Shown here piece after piece: positions 42,263 through 50,398 of a DNA stretch of 52,511 bases (positions are counted from its first letter, which is position 1; every line of letters starts with the position of its first letter). The stretch covers positions 1-52,511 of the forward strand of contig CAZUWA010000007.1 of NCBI GenBank assembly GCA_964623895.1, given 5' to 3'. The translations under genes were made by a program, and so were the position numbers. The stretch is from UBA11512 sp964623895. GTDB taxonomy: Bacteria > Bacillota > Clostridia > Oscillospirales > CAG-272. The notes under the pieces are model-generated. The model was not told where the DNA came from, ran no database searches, and saw only the letters and a list, made by a program, of their open reading frames with translations.

Positions 42263-44068
42263 TCAGGCAAACTGGCTGTAATACAACGCGGAATATGCAC
42301 CTTTCTTTTCAAGCAACTGCTTATGGCTACCTTGCTCGATGATATTTCCGTTTTCCATGAACAGAATGATATCGGCGTCACGAATTGTGGACAAACGATG
42401 TGCGATAACAAAGCTTGTTCTGCCGCTCATGAGTTTTTTCATTGCCTTGCTGATCTCGACCTCGGTGCGCGTATCAACGCTGGAGGTCGCTTCGTCGAGG
42501 ATAATGACGGGCGGATTACATAGGAACACACGCGCGATGGTGATGAGTTGGCGCTGTCCGACCGAAAGATTTCCTGCTTCATTGTCAAGAATGGTGTCAT
42601 ATCCATGCGGCATGGTGCGGATAAAGTAATCCACTTTTGCCGCTTTTGCCGCCGCCTTAATCTCCTCCATCGTGGCATCGGGCTTACCGTAAGCAATATT
42701 TTCGGCAATCGTGCCGCCAAAAAGCCAAGTATCCTGCAACACCATGCCGAAATTATGGCGTAGGTCTTTTCTTGTAAGATCGGTCGTAGGCACACCATCG
42801 ATCGTGATTTCTCCGCCGCTTACTTCATAGAAGCGCATAAGCAGGTTGATGAGTGTAGTTTTTCCTGCGCCTGTTGAGCCGACTACGGCAATTTTTTGTC
42901 CCGGCTGTGCCTTAAAACTGATATCTTTCATTAGAATCTTATCGGGCGTATAGCCAAAGTTGATATGCTCAAACGCGATTTCACCTTTAGCGTTTTCAAG
43001 CTTTACAGGTGTGGCTGTATCCTTTACTTCTTCCGTGGCGTCAAGGAAGTTGAAGGTGCGCTCAGCAGAGGCAAGTGCAGACTGCAGGGAGTTGATCATA
43101 TAAGATGTTTCGGTCAAAGGCTCTGCCGCCATATTGATATATTGGAAAAAAGCCTGTACGATACCGATCGTCATCTTGCCCTGTATCATCCACGAACAAG
43201 CAAGAAGCATGATTGCCGCCTGCGACAAACGGGAAAGAAATCGAATCAAGGGATTGACACAGTTGAGCAGAAAATCCGTTTTTTTAGTTGCTGTACGGAG
43301 TGCATCAACTGCTTCAGTTACCGTTTCAATACTTTCTTTTTCGTGGTTATACGCACGGATGACATCTCGCCCTGTGTAATATTCCTCTGTGATACCCGTA
43401 AGATAGGCAAGTCCCTCCTGGCGCGCCGCCGAGCATTCAAGATTTTTCTTTGAGATCAAGTTTGTAACAATAAGACTAATAATAGTAAAGGCAAGGAACA
43501 TCAGTGTCAAAATCCAACTGTAATAGAACATAAATGCCAGTGCGCCGATCAGTGTTCCTATGGAGGTTATGAGTTTGAGCAGTCCTGTCTGCAATGTTTC
43601 GGACACTTTATCAAGATCGCTCGTGACGCGGCTGAGGATCTCACCCGGCTTGTTGCCGTCAAAAAAGTGTAAAGGCAATTTGTTCAGTTTATGGCTGATC
43701 TGCTTTCGGAGTGTCAAAATCAGATTTTCTGCCACATTTGCCATAAGATATCCTTGAAAATGATAAAATATGCCTGTCAGCGCATACATAACGCAAATCG
43801 AAAGCATCGGAGCGCCGAGCGTTTCCCATTCCATTTTGAATTTTGTGCCGTTTTCTACACATTCACGAATGGTCGAGAGCAATTTGTCGATAACGCCTGC
43901 ACTGTAATACGGTGTGAATATGTTCAAGAAAACATAAAAACAAATACAGATCCCGACAATGATCAAACGACTCCGTTGATTTTTCAGTTGTCCGAATAGG
44001 CGTTTGGCTGTTGCTCCAACATTTTCCGGGATTTCTTTGTCAAATTCGACATTCTTTTTCTCACTCAT
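42263..44068 (-). CDS. Heterodimeric ABC exporter, subunit with intact ATPase site
   Basis: A 601-residue half-transporter (six membrane helices, then ATPase domain), starting at the ATG at 44068 with AGGAGG 9 bases upstream. Walker A is GSTGAGKTT, the signature NLSVGQRQL, Walker B plus catalytic Glu VIILDEATSSVD, and the switch His is FVIAHRLS. The signature form LSxGQRQL with an intact Glu resembles TM288/BmrD/LmrD. With the upstream partner it should form an asymmetric multidrug- or lipid-type exporter. An N-terminal cytoplasmic extension of about 35 residues precedes the first helix. It overlaps the partner gene by 8 bases. Confidence 0.92.
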   Translation of the reverse strand: MSEKKNVEFDKEIPENVGATAKRLFGQLKNQRSRLIIVGICICFYVFLNIFTPYYSAGVIDKLLSTIRECVENGTKFKMEWETLGAPMLSICVMYALTGIFYHFQGYLMANVAENLILTLRKQISHKLNKLPLHFFDGNKPGEILSRVTSDLDKVSETLQTGLLKLITSIGTLIGALAFMFYYSWILTLMFLAFTIISLIVTNLISKKNLECSAARQEGLAYLTGITEEYYTGRDVIRAYNHEKESIETVTEAVDALRTATKKTDFLLNCVNPLIRFLSRLSQAAIMLLACSWMIQGKMTIGIVQAFFQYINMAAEPLTETSYMINSLQSALASAERTFNFLDATEEVKDTATPVKLENAKGEIAFEHINFGYTPDKILMKDISFKAQPGQKIAVVGSTGAGKTTLINLLMRFYEVSGGEITIDGVPTTDLTRKDLRHNFGMVLQDTWLFGGTIAENIAYGKPDATMEEIKAAAKAAKVDYFIRTMPHGYDTILDNEAGNLSVGQRQLITIARVFLCNPPVIILDEATSSVDTRTEVEISKAMKKLMSGRTSFVIAHRLSTIRDADIILFMENGNIIEQGSHKQLLEKKGAYSALYYSQFA

Positions 44069-45800
44069 TTTCGTCTGCCTCCTTTGTCTGAGATTCGTAA
44101 ATTTCTCTGTAAACATCACAGTTTTGAAGTAGCTCTTCGTGCTTTCCCATGCCGCATGGTTCACCCTCATAAAGAACGATGATATTGTCAGCGTGCAGGA
44201 TCGTACTGATCCGCTGTGCGATGATCACAACTGCCGCGTTTTTTGTTTCGGATACTAAAGCCTTGCGGAGAGCCGCGTCTGTTTTGAAGTCAAGCGCCGA
44301 AAAACTGTCGTCGAATATGTACAGTTCCGGCTTTTTGACTACCGCTCGTGCGATGGAGAGACGTTGTCTTTGACCGCCCGAAAAGTTCGTTCCGCCTTGC
44401 GCCACAAATGAATTTAATTTGTCGGGAAGTGCGTTTACAAAATCAGTTGCCTGTGCGATCTCAAGTGCATGCCAAAGCTCCTCATCGGTCGCATCGGGAT
44501 TGCCGTATCGCAGATTTTCCGCGATCGTACCAGAAAAGAGCCATGCGCGCTGTTGAACAAAAGACAGATGCTCACGAAGTTGATGCTGGGGCATTTCGCG
44601 GATATCTGTGCCTTCAAGAAGTATATTTCCGTCCGTGACCTCATTAAAACGCATCATTAGCGAAGCGACCGTCGATTTGCCGCTTCCTGTACCGCCGATA
44701 ATGGCGGTTGTTTCACCGCGACGGCAATCAAAATTCAGATTTTTCAAGGTGTATTCATCCGCATCGGCGAAGCGGAAAGAAACATTTTGAAATGACATAA
44801 CATTTTCTCGGTTTTCCGTTACATTAACGCGCTCTTCGGTTTGATTTGTGATGGTCGGTGAAAAATCAAGAATCTCGCCGATACGATTACAGCATTCAAG
44901 CGCACGGGGTAGAGTCAAAATCACGATCTGCGCCATCATCAAAAAGAAGAGTGAGAGTGCGGCATATTCGATGATTGCCGTGATATCTCCGATCTCAAAA
45001 TATCCTGCGGTAATGCGTGAGCCGCTGAGCAGATACACAATTATTACAAAAATATTTACCACACAAAAGGAAACGCTGTCAAGAACAGCAAAACGCTTGT
45101 TTACTTTGATTGCCGTCCCCGCATAACTTTGGAATTCTCTATTTAGGCGCGCCTCTTCCTTCTCTTCTTTGTTAAAGGCGCGAATGACACGCACACCGGT
45201 GATGTTTTCAAGAAGGACTTTGCTCATACGGTCAAGTTTCATTTGGAGTTTTTTGAACATTGGGGTGGTCGAATACATGATCAATCCGCCGAAAACGGAG
45301 AGTGCAGTCAAAATACCGAGTAGGATCAGACCGAGTAGCCAATCGAGACGGAAGGAAAAAACGAGTGACACGATAAAGATGAACGGAACGGGGAAGAGCA
45401 TTTGAAAACAACTGCCGAGCGCAAATTGGATATTGGTGATATCCGATACTGTTCTCGTTGTAACGGAAGCCGTGCCGAAATTACGAAAATCTGCAACTGA
45501 CAGCGTCATTGACTTTTTATAAAGTGCTTTGCGCATATCTGCACCGACTTTTGATGTAAGATCCGCGCAAACATACGAGCCTGCGATCATCGCTGTGCCC
45601 GAAACGACGGCGGCAACGACCATTTTGATGCAGGTGGAAAGAAGCATTGAAAAATCAGCTCCTTCAAGTGTTGCTATATTCAACATTTCCGCGGCATAGG
45701 TTGGGATGATGAGCGCACCCAAAACATCGACGAACGCAAGTGCGATCGTCAAAAAACAAAGCCAGAGGTGCGGTTTCAAAAAGCGCAAAATAACTTTCAT
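44061..45800 (-). CDS. Heterodimeric ABC exporter, subunit with degenerate ATPase site
   Basis: A 579-residue half-transporter with six membrane helices and an ATPase domain. Walker A GGTGSGKST and the signature NFSGGQRQR are normal. However, Walker B reads YIFDDSFSALD, with D498 where the catalytic Glu should be, and the switch His is replaced by Q529 (IIAQRIST). These are the marks of the degenerate partner in TM287/288-, BmrCD- and LmrCD-type exporters. Its stop overlaps the start of the second subunit. Substrate unknown; a MarR regulator gene lies just upstream. Confidence 0.92.
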   Translation of the reverse strand: MKVILRFLKPHLWLCFLTIALAFVDVLGALIIPTYAAEMLNIATLEGADFSMLLSTCIKMVVAAVVSGTAMIAGSYVCADLTSKVGADMRKALYKKSMTLSVADFRNFGTASVTTRTVSDITNIQFALGSCFQMLFPVPFIFIVSLVFSFRLDWLLGLILLGILTALSVFGGLIMYSTTPMFKKLQMKLDRMSKVLLENITGVRVIRAFNKEEKEEARLNREFQSYAGTAIKVNKRFAVLDSVSFCVVNIFVIIVYLLSGSRITAGYFEIGDITAIIEYAALSLFFLMMAQIVILTLPRALECCNRIGEILDFSPTITNQTEERVNVTENRENVMSFQNVSFRFADADEYTLKNLNFDCRRGETTAIIGGTGSGKSTVASLMMRFNEVTDGNILLEGTDIREMPQHQLREHLSFVQQRAWLFSGTIAENLRYGNPDATDEELWHALEIAQATDFVNALPDKLNSFVAQGGTNFSGGQRQRLSIARAVVKKPELYIFDDSFSALDFKTDAALRKALVSETKNAAVVIIAQRISTILHADNIIVLYEGEPCGMGKHEELLQNCDVYREIYESQTKEADENE

Positions 45801-45942
45801 ATCAATATTAGTACTCCTTTATTTATAGATTTTTATAGACAATGCCCTTTCGTTCAGAACATTTTTGATCACAACGTCAACGATCAGCACAATTGCTTGC
45901 CCGGAATGCCTTGTGGAATAGAAATAAGCCGATATACAAAGG

Positions 45943-46386
45943 CTATTTTATCATGTTCTCAACGCTGTGACGAAGTGCCTCGACGTACCGTTCTGTAAAT
46001 GACAGCATTTGTTCGCATTCCTTTTCATCTAACACCGAAAAACTATTGTCTTCTTCCTGCATAAGCGGCAGGATCACATCGGCTACCAAACGCTCACCGT
46101 TTGGCGTTAGATGAAGCAGTTTGTTCTTTTTGTTTCCGGTGACGGGTTCAAGGCGAATTATTCCGCGTTTTTCCATATCTTTTAAAGCGGAATTGAGTGT
46201 CTGTGGTGCAAACGACCAATCTCGGCACAGATCACGTTGCGTGAACGAGCTGTTGTGCTCGGAAATGCTATAGAGTATCCAAAACGCCGTGTCGGAAAGT
46301 TCGGTGCTCTTGGCGTAATTGTGGTAAATGATATCCATTTCTTTGTAGATCTGATTAAATCGTATGAGTTTATTTTTTATTTTCAT
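45943..46386 (-). CDS. MarR-family transcriptional regulator
   Basis: A 147-residue winged-helix dimer. The DNA-binding core is FTQRDLCRDWSFAPQTLNSALKDMEKRGIIRLEPV (about 48-82), followed by the wing GNKKNKLLHLTPNGERL. Helices at both ends form the dimer interface. AGAGG precedes the ATG. It is transcribed ahead of the ABC exporter genes (143-base gap), whose expression it probably represses together with its own, using the two palindromes over the promoter. MarR proteins usually release DNA on binding a small aromatic or toxic ligand. Confidence 0.9.
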   Translation of the reverse strand: MKIKNKLIRFNQIYKEMDIIYHNYAKSTELSDTAFWILYSISEHNSSFTQRDLCRDWSFAPQTLNSALKDMEKRGIIRLEPVTGNKKNKLLHLTPNGERLVADVILPLMQEEDNSFSVLDEKECEQMLSFTERYVEALRHSVENMIK

Positions 46387-46399
46387 TTTTAACCTCTTT

Positions 46400-46440
46400 T
46401 TATCCGAAAACGGATAATATTATACTCCGAGTTCGGATAA
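46400..46440 (-). promoter_or_regulatory. Two MarR-type operator palindromes
   Basis: Box 1, TTATCCG-AAAA-CGGATAA (46400-46417), is perfect. Box 2, TACTCCG-AGTT-CGGATAA (46423-46440), has one good and one degraded arm. Their centres are 23 bases apart. Box 2 fills the promoter spacer and box 1 covers the region just after the -10, so occupancy would block transcription. Confidence 0.75.
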
Positions 46441-46447
46441 TTGTCAA
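46419..46447 (-). promoter_or_regulatory. Promoter of the marR-ABC genes
   Basis: Minus strand TTGACA (46442-46447), 17-base spacer, TATAAT (46419-46424): full consensus, embedded in the operators. Confidence 0.8.
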
Positions 46448-46613
46448 GGGTTTTGAGAAAAAAGATCAGAAAAGTTGTTTAGATCATTTATCTTACCATT
46501 TGACAGACTAAAATGCAATTTTGCAACCACTGCTTTTGAAAATGAATTTTATTTTGACAAATTACATGAACTTTTCACGGAATTTAGGAAAAGAATCCTC
46601 GGTTTTTTCGCCA

Positions 46614-46642
46614 TTGACAAGCCGAGAAAATTGTGGTAAAAT
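46614..46642 (+). promoter_or_regulatory. Promoter of guaB
   Basis: TTGACA (46614-46619), 17-base spacer, TAAAAT (46637-46642), 54 bases before the start. The 46448-46613 stretch between the two divergent promoters is A/T-rich with nothing else recognised. Confidence 0.7.
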
Positions 46643-46695
46643 AAAAACACCTATTCGGCGCAGTAGGATAGTATAAAAAGAAACGGAGAATGATT

Positions 46696-48201
46696 ATGGC
46701 TACCTTTCTACAGGAAACCTCACATACCTTTAACGAATATTTGTTGATTCCGGGATACTCGTCCAGTGAGTGCATGCCTGCTAACGTAAGTTTGAAGACC
46801 CCACTGGTTAAGTATCGTCGTGGTGAGCGATCGACGATTGAAATGAACATCCCCATGGTTTCTGCCATCATGCAGTCGGTGTCCGGCGATCGTTTGGCAG
46901 TAGCGCTGGCGACCGAGGGTGGCGTTTCTTTTATATATGGTTCTCAATCGATTGAGGACGAGGCGGCTATGGTTAAGCGTGCTAAGGATCACAAAGCAGG
47001 TTTTGTCATTAGTGATTCTAATATTAAGCCCGACGCAACGCTTGCGGAAGTGATTGCTCTAAAGGAACGGACCGGTCATTCCACTATGGCAGTGACCGAG
47101 GACGGAACTGCACATGGCAAGCTGTTGGGCATTGTTACCGGCAGAGATTATCGTGTTAGTCGCATGGATTCCGCAACGAAGGTTGCGGAGTTTATGACAC
47201 CATACACAAAGTTGATTACGGCATCGGAAGGTACCAGTTTGAAAGAGGCGAACGACATTATTTGGGATCACAAACTCAACTCATTGCCGATTGTGGATTC
47301 GAACGGTCATCTTTGCTATTTCGTGTTCCGCAAGGACTATGACACGCACAAAGCAAATCCTAACGAATTGTTAGATTCCTCCAAAAGGTATGTTGTGGGG
47401 GCCGGTATCAACACGCGTGACTATGCTGAACGCGTTCCTGCGTTGTTGGAAGCAGGAGCGGATGTACTTTGTATCGATTCTTCAGAAGGCTTTTCAGAAT
47501 GGCAGAAGCGCACTATTGGTTGGATTCGCGCCCAATATGGTGATACAGTTAAGGTGGGTGCAGGTAATGTGGTTGATGCGGCAGGCTTTCGTTTCTTGGC
47601 AGATTGCGGTGCGGATTTTATCAAGGTGGGAATTGGCGGCGGCTCTATTTGTATTACACGTGAGACAAAGGGCATCGGTCGCGGGCAGGCCACAGCACTG
47701 ATTGATGTTTGCCGCGCAAGAGATGAGTATTTTGAACAAACGGGTGTGTATATTCCTATATGCTCCGACGGTGGTATCGTATACGACCATCATATCACAT
47801 TGGCATTGGCAATGGGAGCGGATTTTGTCATGCTGGGGCGTTATTTTGCTCGTTTTGACGAAAGTCCGTCTGAAAAGGTCAGTATTGGCGGCACTTATTA
47901 TAAAGAGTATTGGGGCGAAGGATCGGCACGCGCACGGAACTGGCAACGCTATGATTTAGGCGGCGATCGCAAATTATCCTTTGAGGAAGGTGTGGACTCT
48001 TATGTTCCTTACGCCGGCTCACTGAAGGACAATGTGGCGATGTCGCTGGCAAAGGTAAAGTCAACTATGTGCAACTGTGGCGCCTTAACAATTCCCGAAT
48101 TACAGGAAAAGGCGGTATTAACGCTGGTTTCCGCTACCAGTATTGTCGAGGGCGGTGCACACGACGTGTTACAAAAGGAAAAGAGTAGCACAGTGAAATA
48201 A
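46696..48201 (+). CDS. guaB: IMP dehydrogenase, Tritrichomonas-like type
   Basis: IMPDH oxidises IMP to XMP with NAD+, the committed step to guanine nucleotides. GGAG 7 bases upstream selects the second ATG (46696), giving 501 residues. Two CBS modules (about 105-225) interrupt the barrel. The catalytic loop is GIGGGSICITRETKGIGRG with C319; the mobile flap is ARNWQRYDLGG with R418-Y419. Counting from this start, R241, D261, K310, D358 and E431 fall at the same numbers as in the protist Tritrichomonas foetus enzyme, and the N-terminus and C-terminal half resemble it strongly. Usual bacterial IMPDHs read GxGSxCxTR in the loop and differ in the flap. It is monocistronic. Confidence 0.95.
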   Translation: MATFLQETSHTFNEYLLIPGYSSSECMPANVSLKTPLVKYRRGERSTIEMNIPMVSAIMQSVSGDRLAVALATEGGVSFIYGSQSIEDEAAMVKRAKDHKAGFVISDSNIKPDATLAEVIALKERTGHSTMAVTEDGTAHGKLLGIVTGRDYRVSRMDSATKVAEFMTPYTKLITASEGTSLKEANDIIWDHKLNSLPIVDSNGHLCYFVFRKDYDTHKANPNELLDSSKRYVVGAGINTRDYAERVPALLEAGADVLCIDSSEGFSEWQKRTIGWIRAQYGDTVKVGAGNVVDAAGFRFLADCGADFIKVGIGGGSICITRETKGIGRGQATALIDVCRARDEYFEQTGVYIPICSDGGIVYDHHITLALAMGADFVMLGRYFARFDESPSEKVSIGGTYYKEYWGEGSARARNWQRYDLGGDRKLSFEEGVDSYVPYAGSLKDNVAMSLAKVKSTMCNCGALTIPELQEKAVLTLVSATSIVEGGAHDVLQKEKSSTVK

Positions 48202-48221
48202 AACAACCAATCAACAAAAGT

Positions 48222-48256
48222 GGCTTTGCTTGTAGATACAGGCAAAGCTGTTTTTT
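48222..48256 (+). terminator. Terminator of guaB
   Basis: GGCTTTGCTTGT (48222-48233) pairs, with two G-U pairs, to ACAGGCAAAGCT (48238-48249), followed by G and six T. Confidence 0.8.
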
Positions 48257-48539
48257 GTCTTACTCCGTATCTTTATATTATACATTTTCACAATACGTAC
48301 CGTTATCCAAAACGTTTGAATTGCATGACGCTGTGCAGGTATATTACTCCGACAAATAGTCGGGCGATATATTCAGTATCTCACAGATGCGGAGAAGTGT
48401 TACGCAATCCGGTAGATTTCATGACAGTATCCTTACTATTTAACATGATGCGATTGTACAATAATAAAATTTGAATGTCAACAGGATCATCGAATTAAAT
48501 TCAAACGCAAAAAAATATAGGTGACACTACAATTTTTTC
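48257..48539. other. A/T-rich gap without a recognised gene
   Basis: About 280 bases with no ribosome site or family resemblance. A short stem CCGAC/GTCGG (48349-48363) is the only structure seen. An open frame of 84 codons starts inside the guaB terminator and is not believed. Confidence 0.4.
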
Positions 48540-48568
48540 TTGACATTTATTGCATTCTTGTATATAAT
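48540..48568 (+). promoter_or_regulatory. Promoter of the CorC-type gene and its leader
   Basis: TTGACA (48540-48545), 17-base spacer, TATAAT (48563-48568): full consensus, about 190 bases before the start codon, implying a long leader. Confidence 0.8.
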
Positions 48569-48574
48569 AAGAGC

Positions 48575-48735
48575 ATATTATACAAAGAGACAGGAGGAGC
48601 GGTTTGCTTTATGGACGCGGACAATAGCAGTTCCGGCTGTGTTCCCATACGAATCATACTGACGAATCACCTGAAAGAATAAAGACATCTCCCGTGTGCC
48701 GAATTTCGGCACACGGGCGGTGTCTTTCGTTTTCT
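48575..48735 (+). promoter_or_regulatory. Structured leader RNA with terminator, unassigned riboregulator candidate
   Basis: The leader from about 48575 folds into a first hairpin, 48610-48649 (TATGG/CCATA, GGACA/TGTTC, AGC/GCT). Next come two direct copies of ACGAATCA (48649-48656 and 48662-48669). Then follows a strong hairpin: CCCGTGTGCCGA (48691-48702) with TCGGCACACGGG (48706-48717), clamped by AAAGACA/TGTCTTT and followed by CGTTTTC. A structured element followed by a terminator-like stem just upstream of a cation-transport-type gene is the layout of a riboswitch. It did not match what I know of M-box, yybP-ykoY, fluoride, ykkC or NiCo RNAs. It could alternatively be a free-standing small RNA. 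Confidence 0.55.
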
Positions 48736-48760
48736 ATCGGAATATTTTTAATGAGGTTAT

Positions 48761-50125
48761 ATGAGCATGGATTACTTATTACTTTTATTGTTACAGGTTG
48801 TTCTGATCGCACTCAATGCGATCTTTGCAGGCGCTGAGATCGCCGTTCTTTCCATCAATGAAACCAAACTTGAAAAAATGGCAAGTGAAGGAAACGGCAG
48901 AGCAAAGCGGTTGTTCAGATTGGTCAAAGAACCGGCAAAGTTTCTTGCCACGATTCAGGTTGCCATCACTCTTTCAGGATTTTTAGGTTCTGCTTTTGCC
49001 GCAGACAATTTTTCAGAGCCGCTTGTTAAACTGGTCAAAAGTTGGGGCATTCCTTTTTCCGATGCCACGCTGGATACCATTGCCGTTGTACTGATCACCA
49101 TAATCCTTTCTTATTTCACCCTGATTTTCGGCGAACTTGTTCCTAAACGGTTGGCGATGAAAAAATCCGAATCGATTGCTATGGGCATTTCGGGATTGGT
49201 CAGTGGTATTTACTTTTTATTTAAGCCGATCGTTTGGCTATTGTCTCTCTCCACGAATGCGGTACTGCGGCTTTTTGGCGTTGACCCCAATGAAACGGAG
49301 GAAGATGTCAGTGAGGAAGAAATCAGAATGTTGGTGGATGCCGGCAGTGAGCAGGGCGCTATCGACCATCAGGAGAAGGAATTCATTCAGAACGTATTTG
49401 AATTCAACGATATTACCGCAGGTAATATTGTCAAACATCGTACCGATGTCACGATTCTTTGGACGGAAGACGATGATGCAACATGGAATGAGACCATTTT
49501 GACAAGCAGATACACCCGTTATCCTGTCTGTGGAGAAACGGCAGACAATGTTTTGGGTGTTTTAAATGCCAAAGACTATTTTGCTCTACAAGATAAAACA
49601 AGGGAGAATGTTCTCACAAACGCTGTTCACCCGGCCTATTTTGTACCGGAGAGCATTAAAGCGGATGTTCTCTTCCGCAATATGAGGGAAACGCACAATT
49701 CACTTGCCGTTGTGGTCGATGAATACGGCGGTATGGAGGGCATCGTTACCCTGTATGACCTGATTGAAGAACTGGTCGGAGAGCTGAACAAAAAAGAGTC
49801 CACTATGCAGAACGGAGAGACAGTCATTGAAAAAATGACAAACGGCAGTTTCAAACTTTACGGCAATGTCGCTCTGCGTGATTTAGAGGATGAGACTGGA
49901 TTGAAGCTTGTAACAGAAGAGTTCGATACCTTCACCGGAATGATCTTCGATGCTTTGGGAATCATTCCGAGCGACGGATTATGCGACATCAAGTTGTCTT
50001 TATCGAATATGGATGTGGTGGTAAATTGCATCGAAGAGCATCGGATCAAAGAAGCGACGGTGACCGTGAAGCCTGCGGTTCATCTTGAAGATATGGTGTC
50101 AACAAATGAAAAAGATCGAACTTGA
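48761..50125 (+). CDS. CNNM/CorC (HlyC-type) membrane transporter-like protein
   Basis: A 454-residue protein of the hemolysin C/CorC family. The DUF21 membrane domain (about 1-190, three to four helices) opens LLLLLLQVVLIALNAIFAGAEIAVLS. A CBS pair spans about 200-335 (EEIRMLVDAGSEQGAIDHQEKEFIQNVFEF, then VVDEYGGMEGIVTLYDLIEEL). The C-terminal CorC domain (about 345-435) includes LYGNVALRDLEDETGL. Members have been tied to magnesium or other cation efflux and to membrane homeostasis; substrate unproven here. GAGG precedes the ATG at 48761. The long structured leader suggests RNA-level control. Confidence 0.9.
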   Translation: MSMDYLLLLLLQVVLIALNAIFAGAEIAVLSINETKLEKMASEGNGRAKRLFRLVKEPAKFLATIQVAITLSGFLGSAFAADNFSEPLVKLVKSWGIPFSDATLDTIAVVLITIILSYFTLIFGELVPKRLAMKKSESIAMGISGLVSGIYFLFKPIVWLLSLSTNAVLRLFGVDPNETEEDVSEEEIRMLVDAGSEQGAIDHQEKEFIQNVFEFNDITAGNIVKHRTDVTILWTEDDDATWNETILTSRYTRYPVCGETADNVLGVLNAKDYFALQDKTRENVLTNAVHPAYFVPESIKADVLFRNMRETHNSLAVVVDEYGGMEGIVTLYDLIEELVGELNKKESTMQNGETVIEKMTNGSFKLYGNVALRDLEDETGLKLVTEEFDTFTGMIFDALGIIPSDGLCDIKLSLSNMDVVVNCIEEHRIKEATVTVKPAVHLEDMVSTNEKDRT

Positions 50126-50195
50126 TGCGATGGTTTCACTGTTTCTGCGCTATTGACGGCTTTGAAAAATGTTTTTTGTTTTATGTATATACAAG

Positions 50196-50233
50196 ATCCC
50201 TCTAAACCCTTGTTAGATCAAGGATTTATGGGG
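50196..50233. repeat. Imperfect hairpin AAACCCTTG/CAAGGATTT
   Basis: Arms 50204-50212 and 50219-50227 with outer CCC/GGG pairing. First of three inverted repeats in the 50126-50398 gap. Confidence 0.5.
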
Positions 50234-50299
50234 GCGCTGTTGTGCAGACAGAGAAAGGAGCAGAGATCCGGCTTTGAATGTTTAAATATGGAAAAACAT

Positions 50300-50331
50300 C
50301 GAGCGTTCATTGCTTTCGCTATGAACGCTCG
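50300..50331. repeat. Perfect 11-bp inverted repeat
   Basis: CGAGCGTTCAT (50300-50310) and ATGAACGCTCG (50321-50331), 10-base loop. No T run follows, so it is not an ordinary terminator. Confidence 0.65.
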
Positions 50332-50358
50332 TCAATGTGTCACATTGTTTTACGAATT

Positions 50359-50392
50359 CTATAATCCCTATACCACTGTGGTAGTATTATAG
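50359..50392. repeat. 34-bp palindromic element beside the DUF3472-like gene
   Basis: CTATAAT (50359-50365) and ATTATAG (50386-50392) enclose ACCAC-TGTGGT, giving a nested palindrome. It begins 6 bases past the stop of the leftward gene ending at 50399 and could be a terminator-like stem or the end of a small mobile element. Confidence 0.5.
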
Positions 50393-50398
50393 TTGAAA

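Noticed and set aside
48220..48474. 84-codon frame after guaB
   Set aside because: Its start lies in the guaB terminator stem and the protein has no recognisable features.
48575..48735. yybP-ykoY, M-box, fluoride or ykkC riboswitch
   Set aside because: The conserved core strings I know for these classes are not present; kept as unassigned.
50153..50392. 79-codon frame in the hairpin-rich gap
   Set aside because: It reads straight through three inverted repeats; more likely structured or mobile DNA than a gene.
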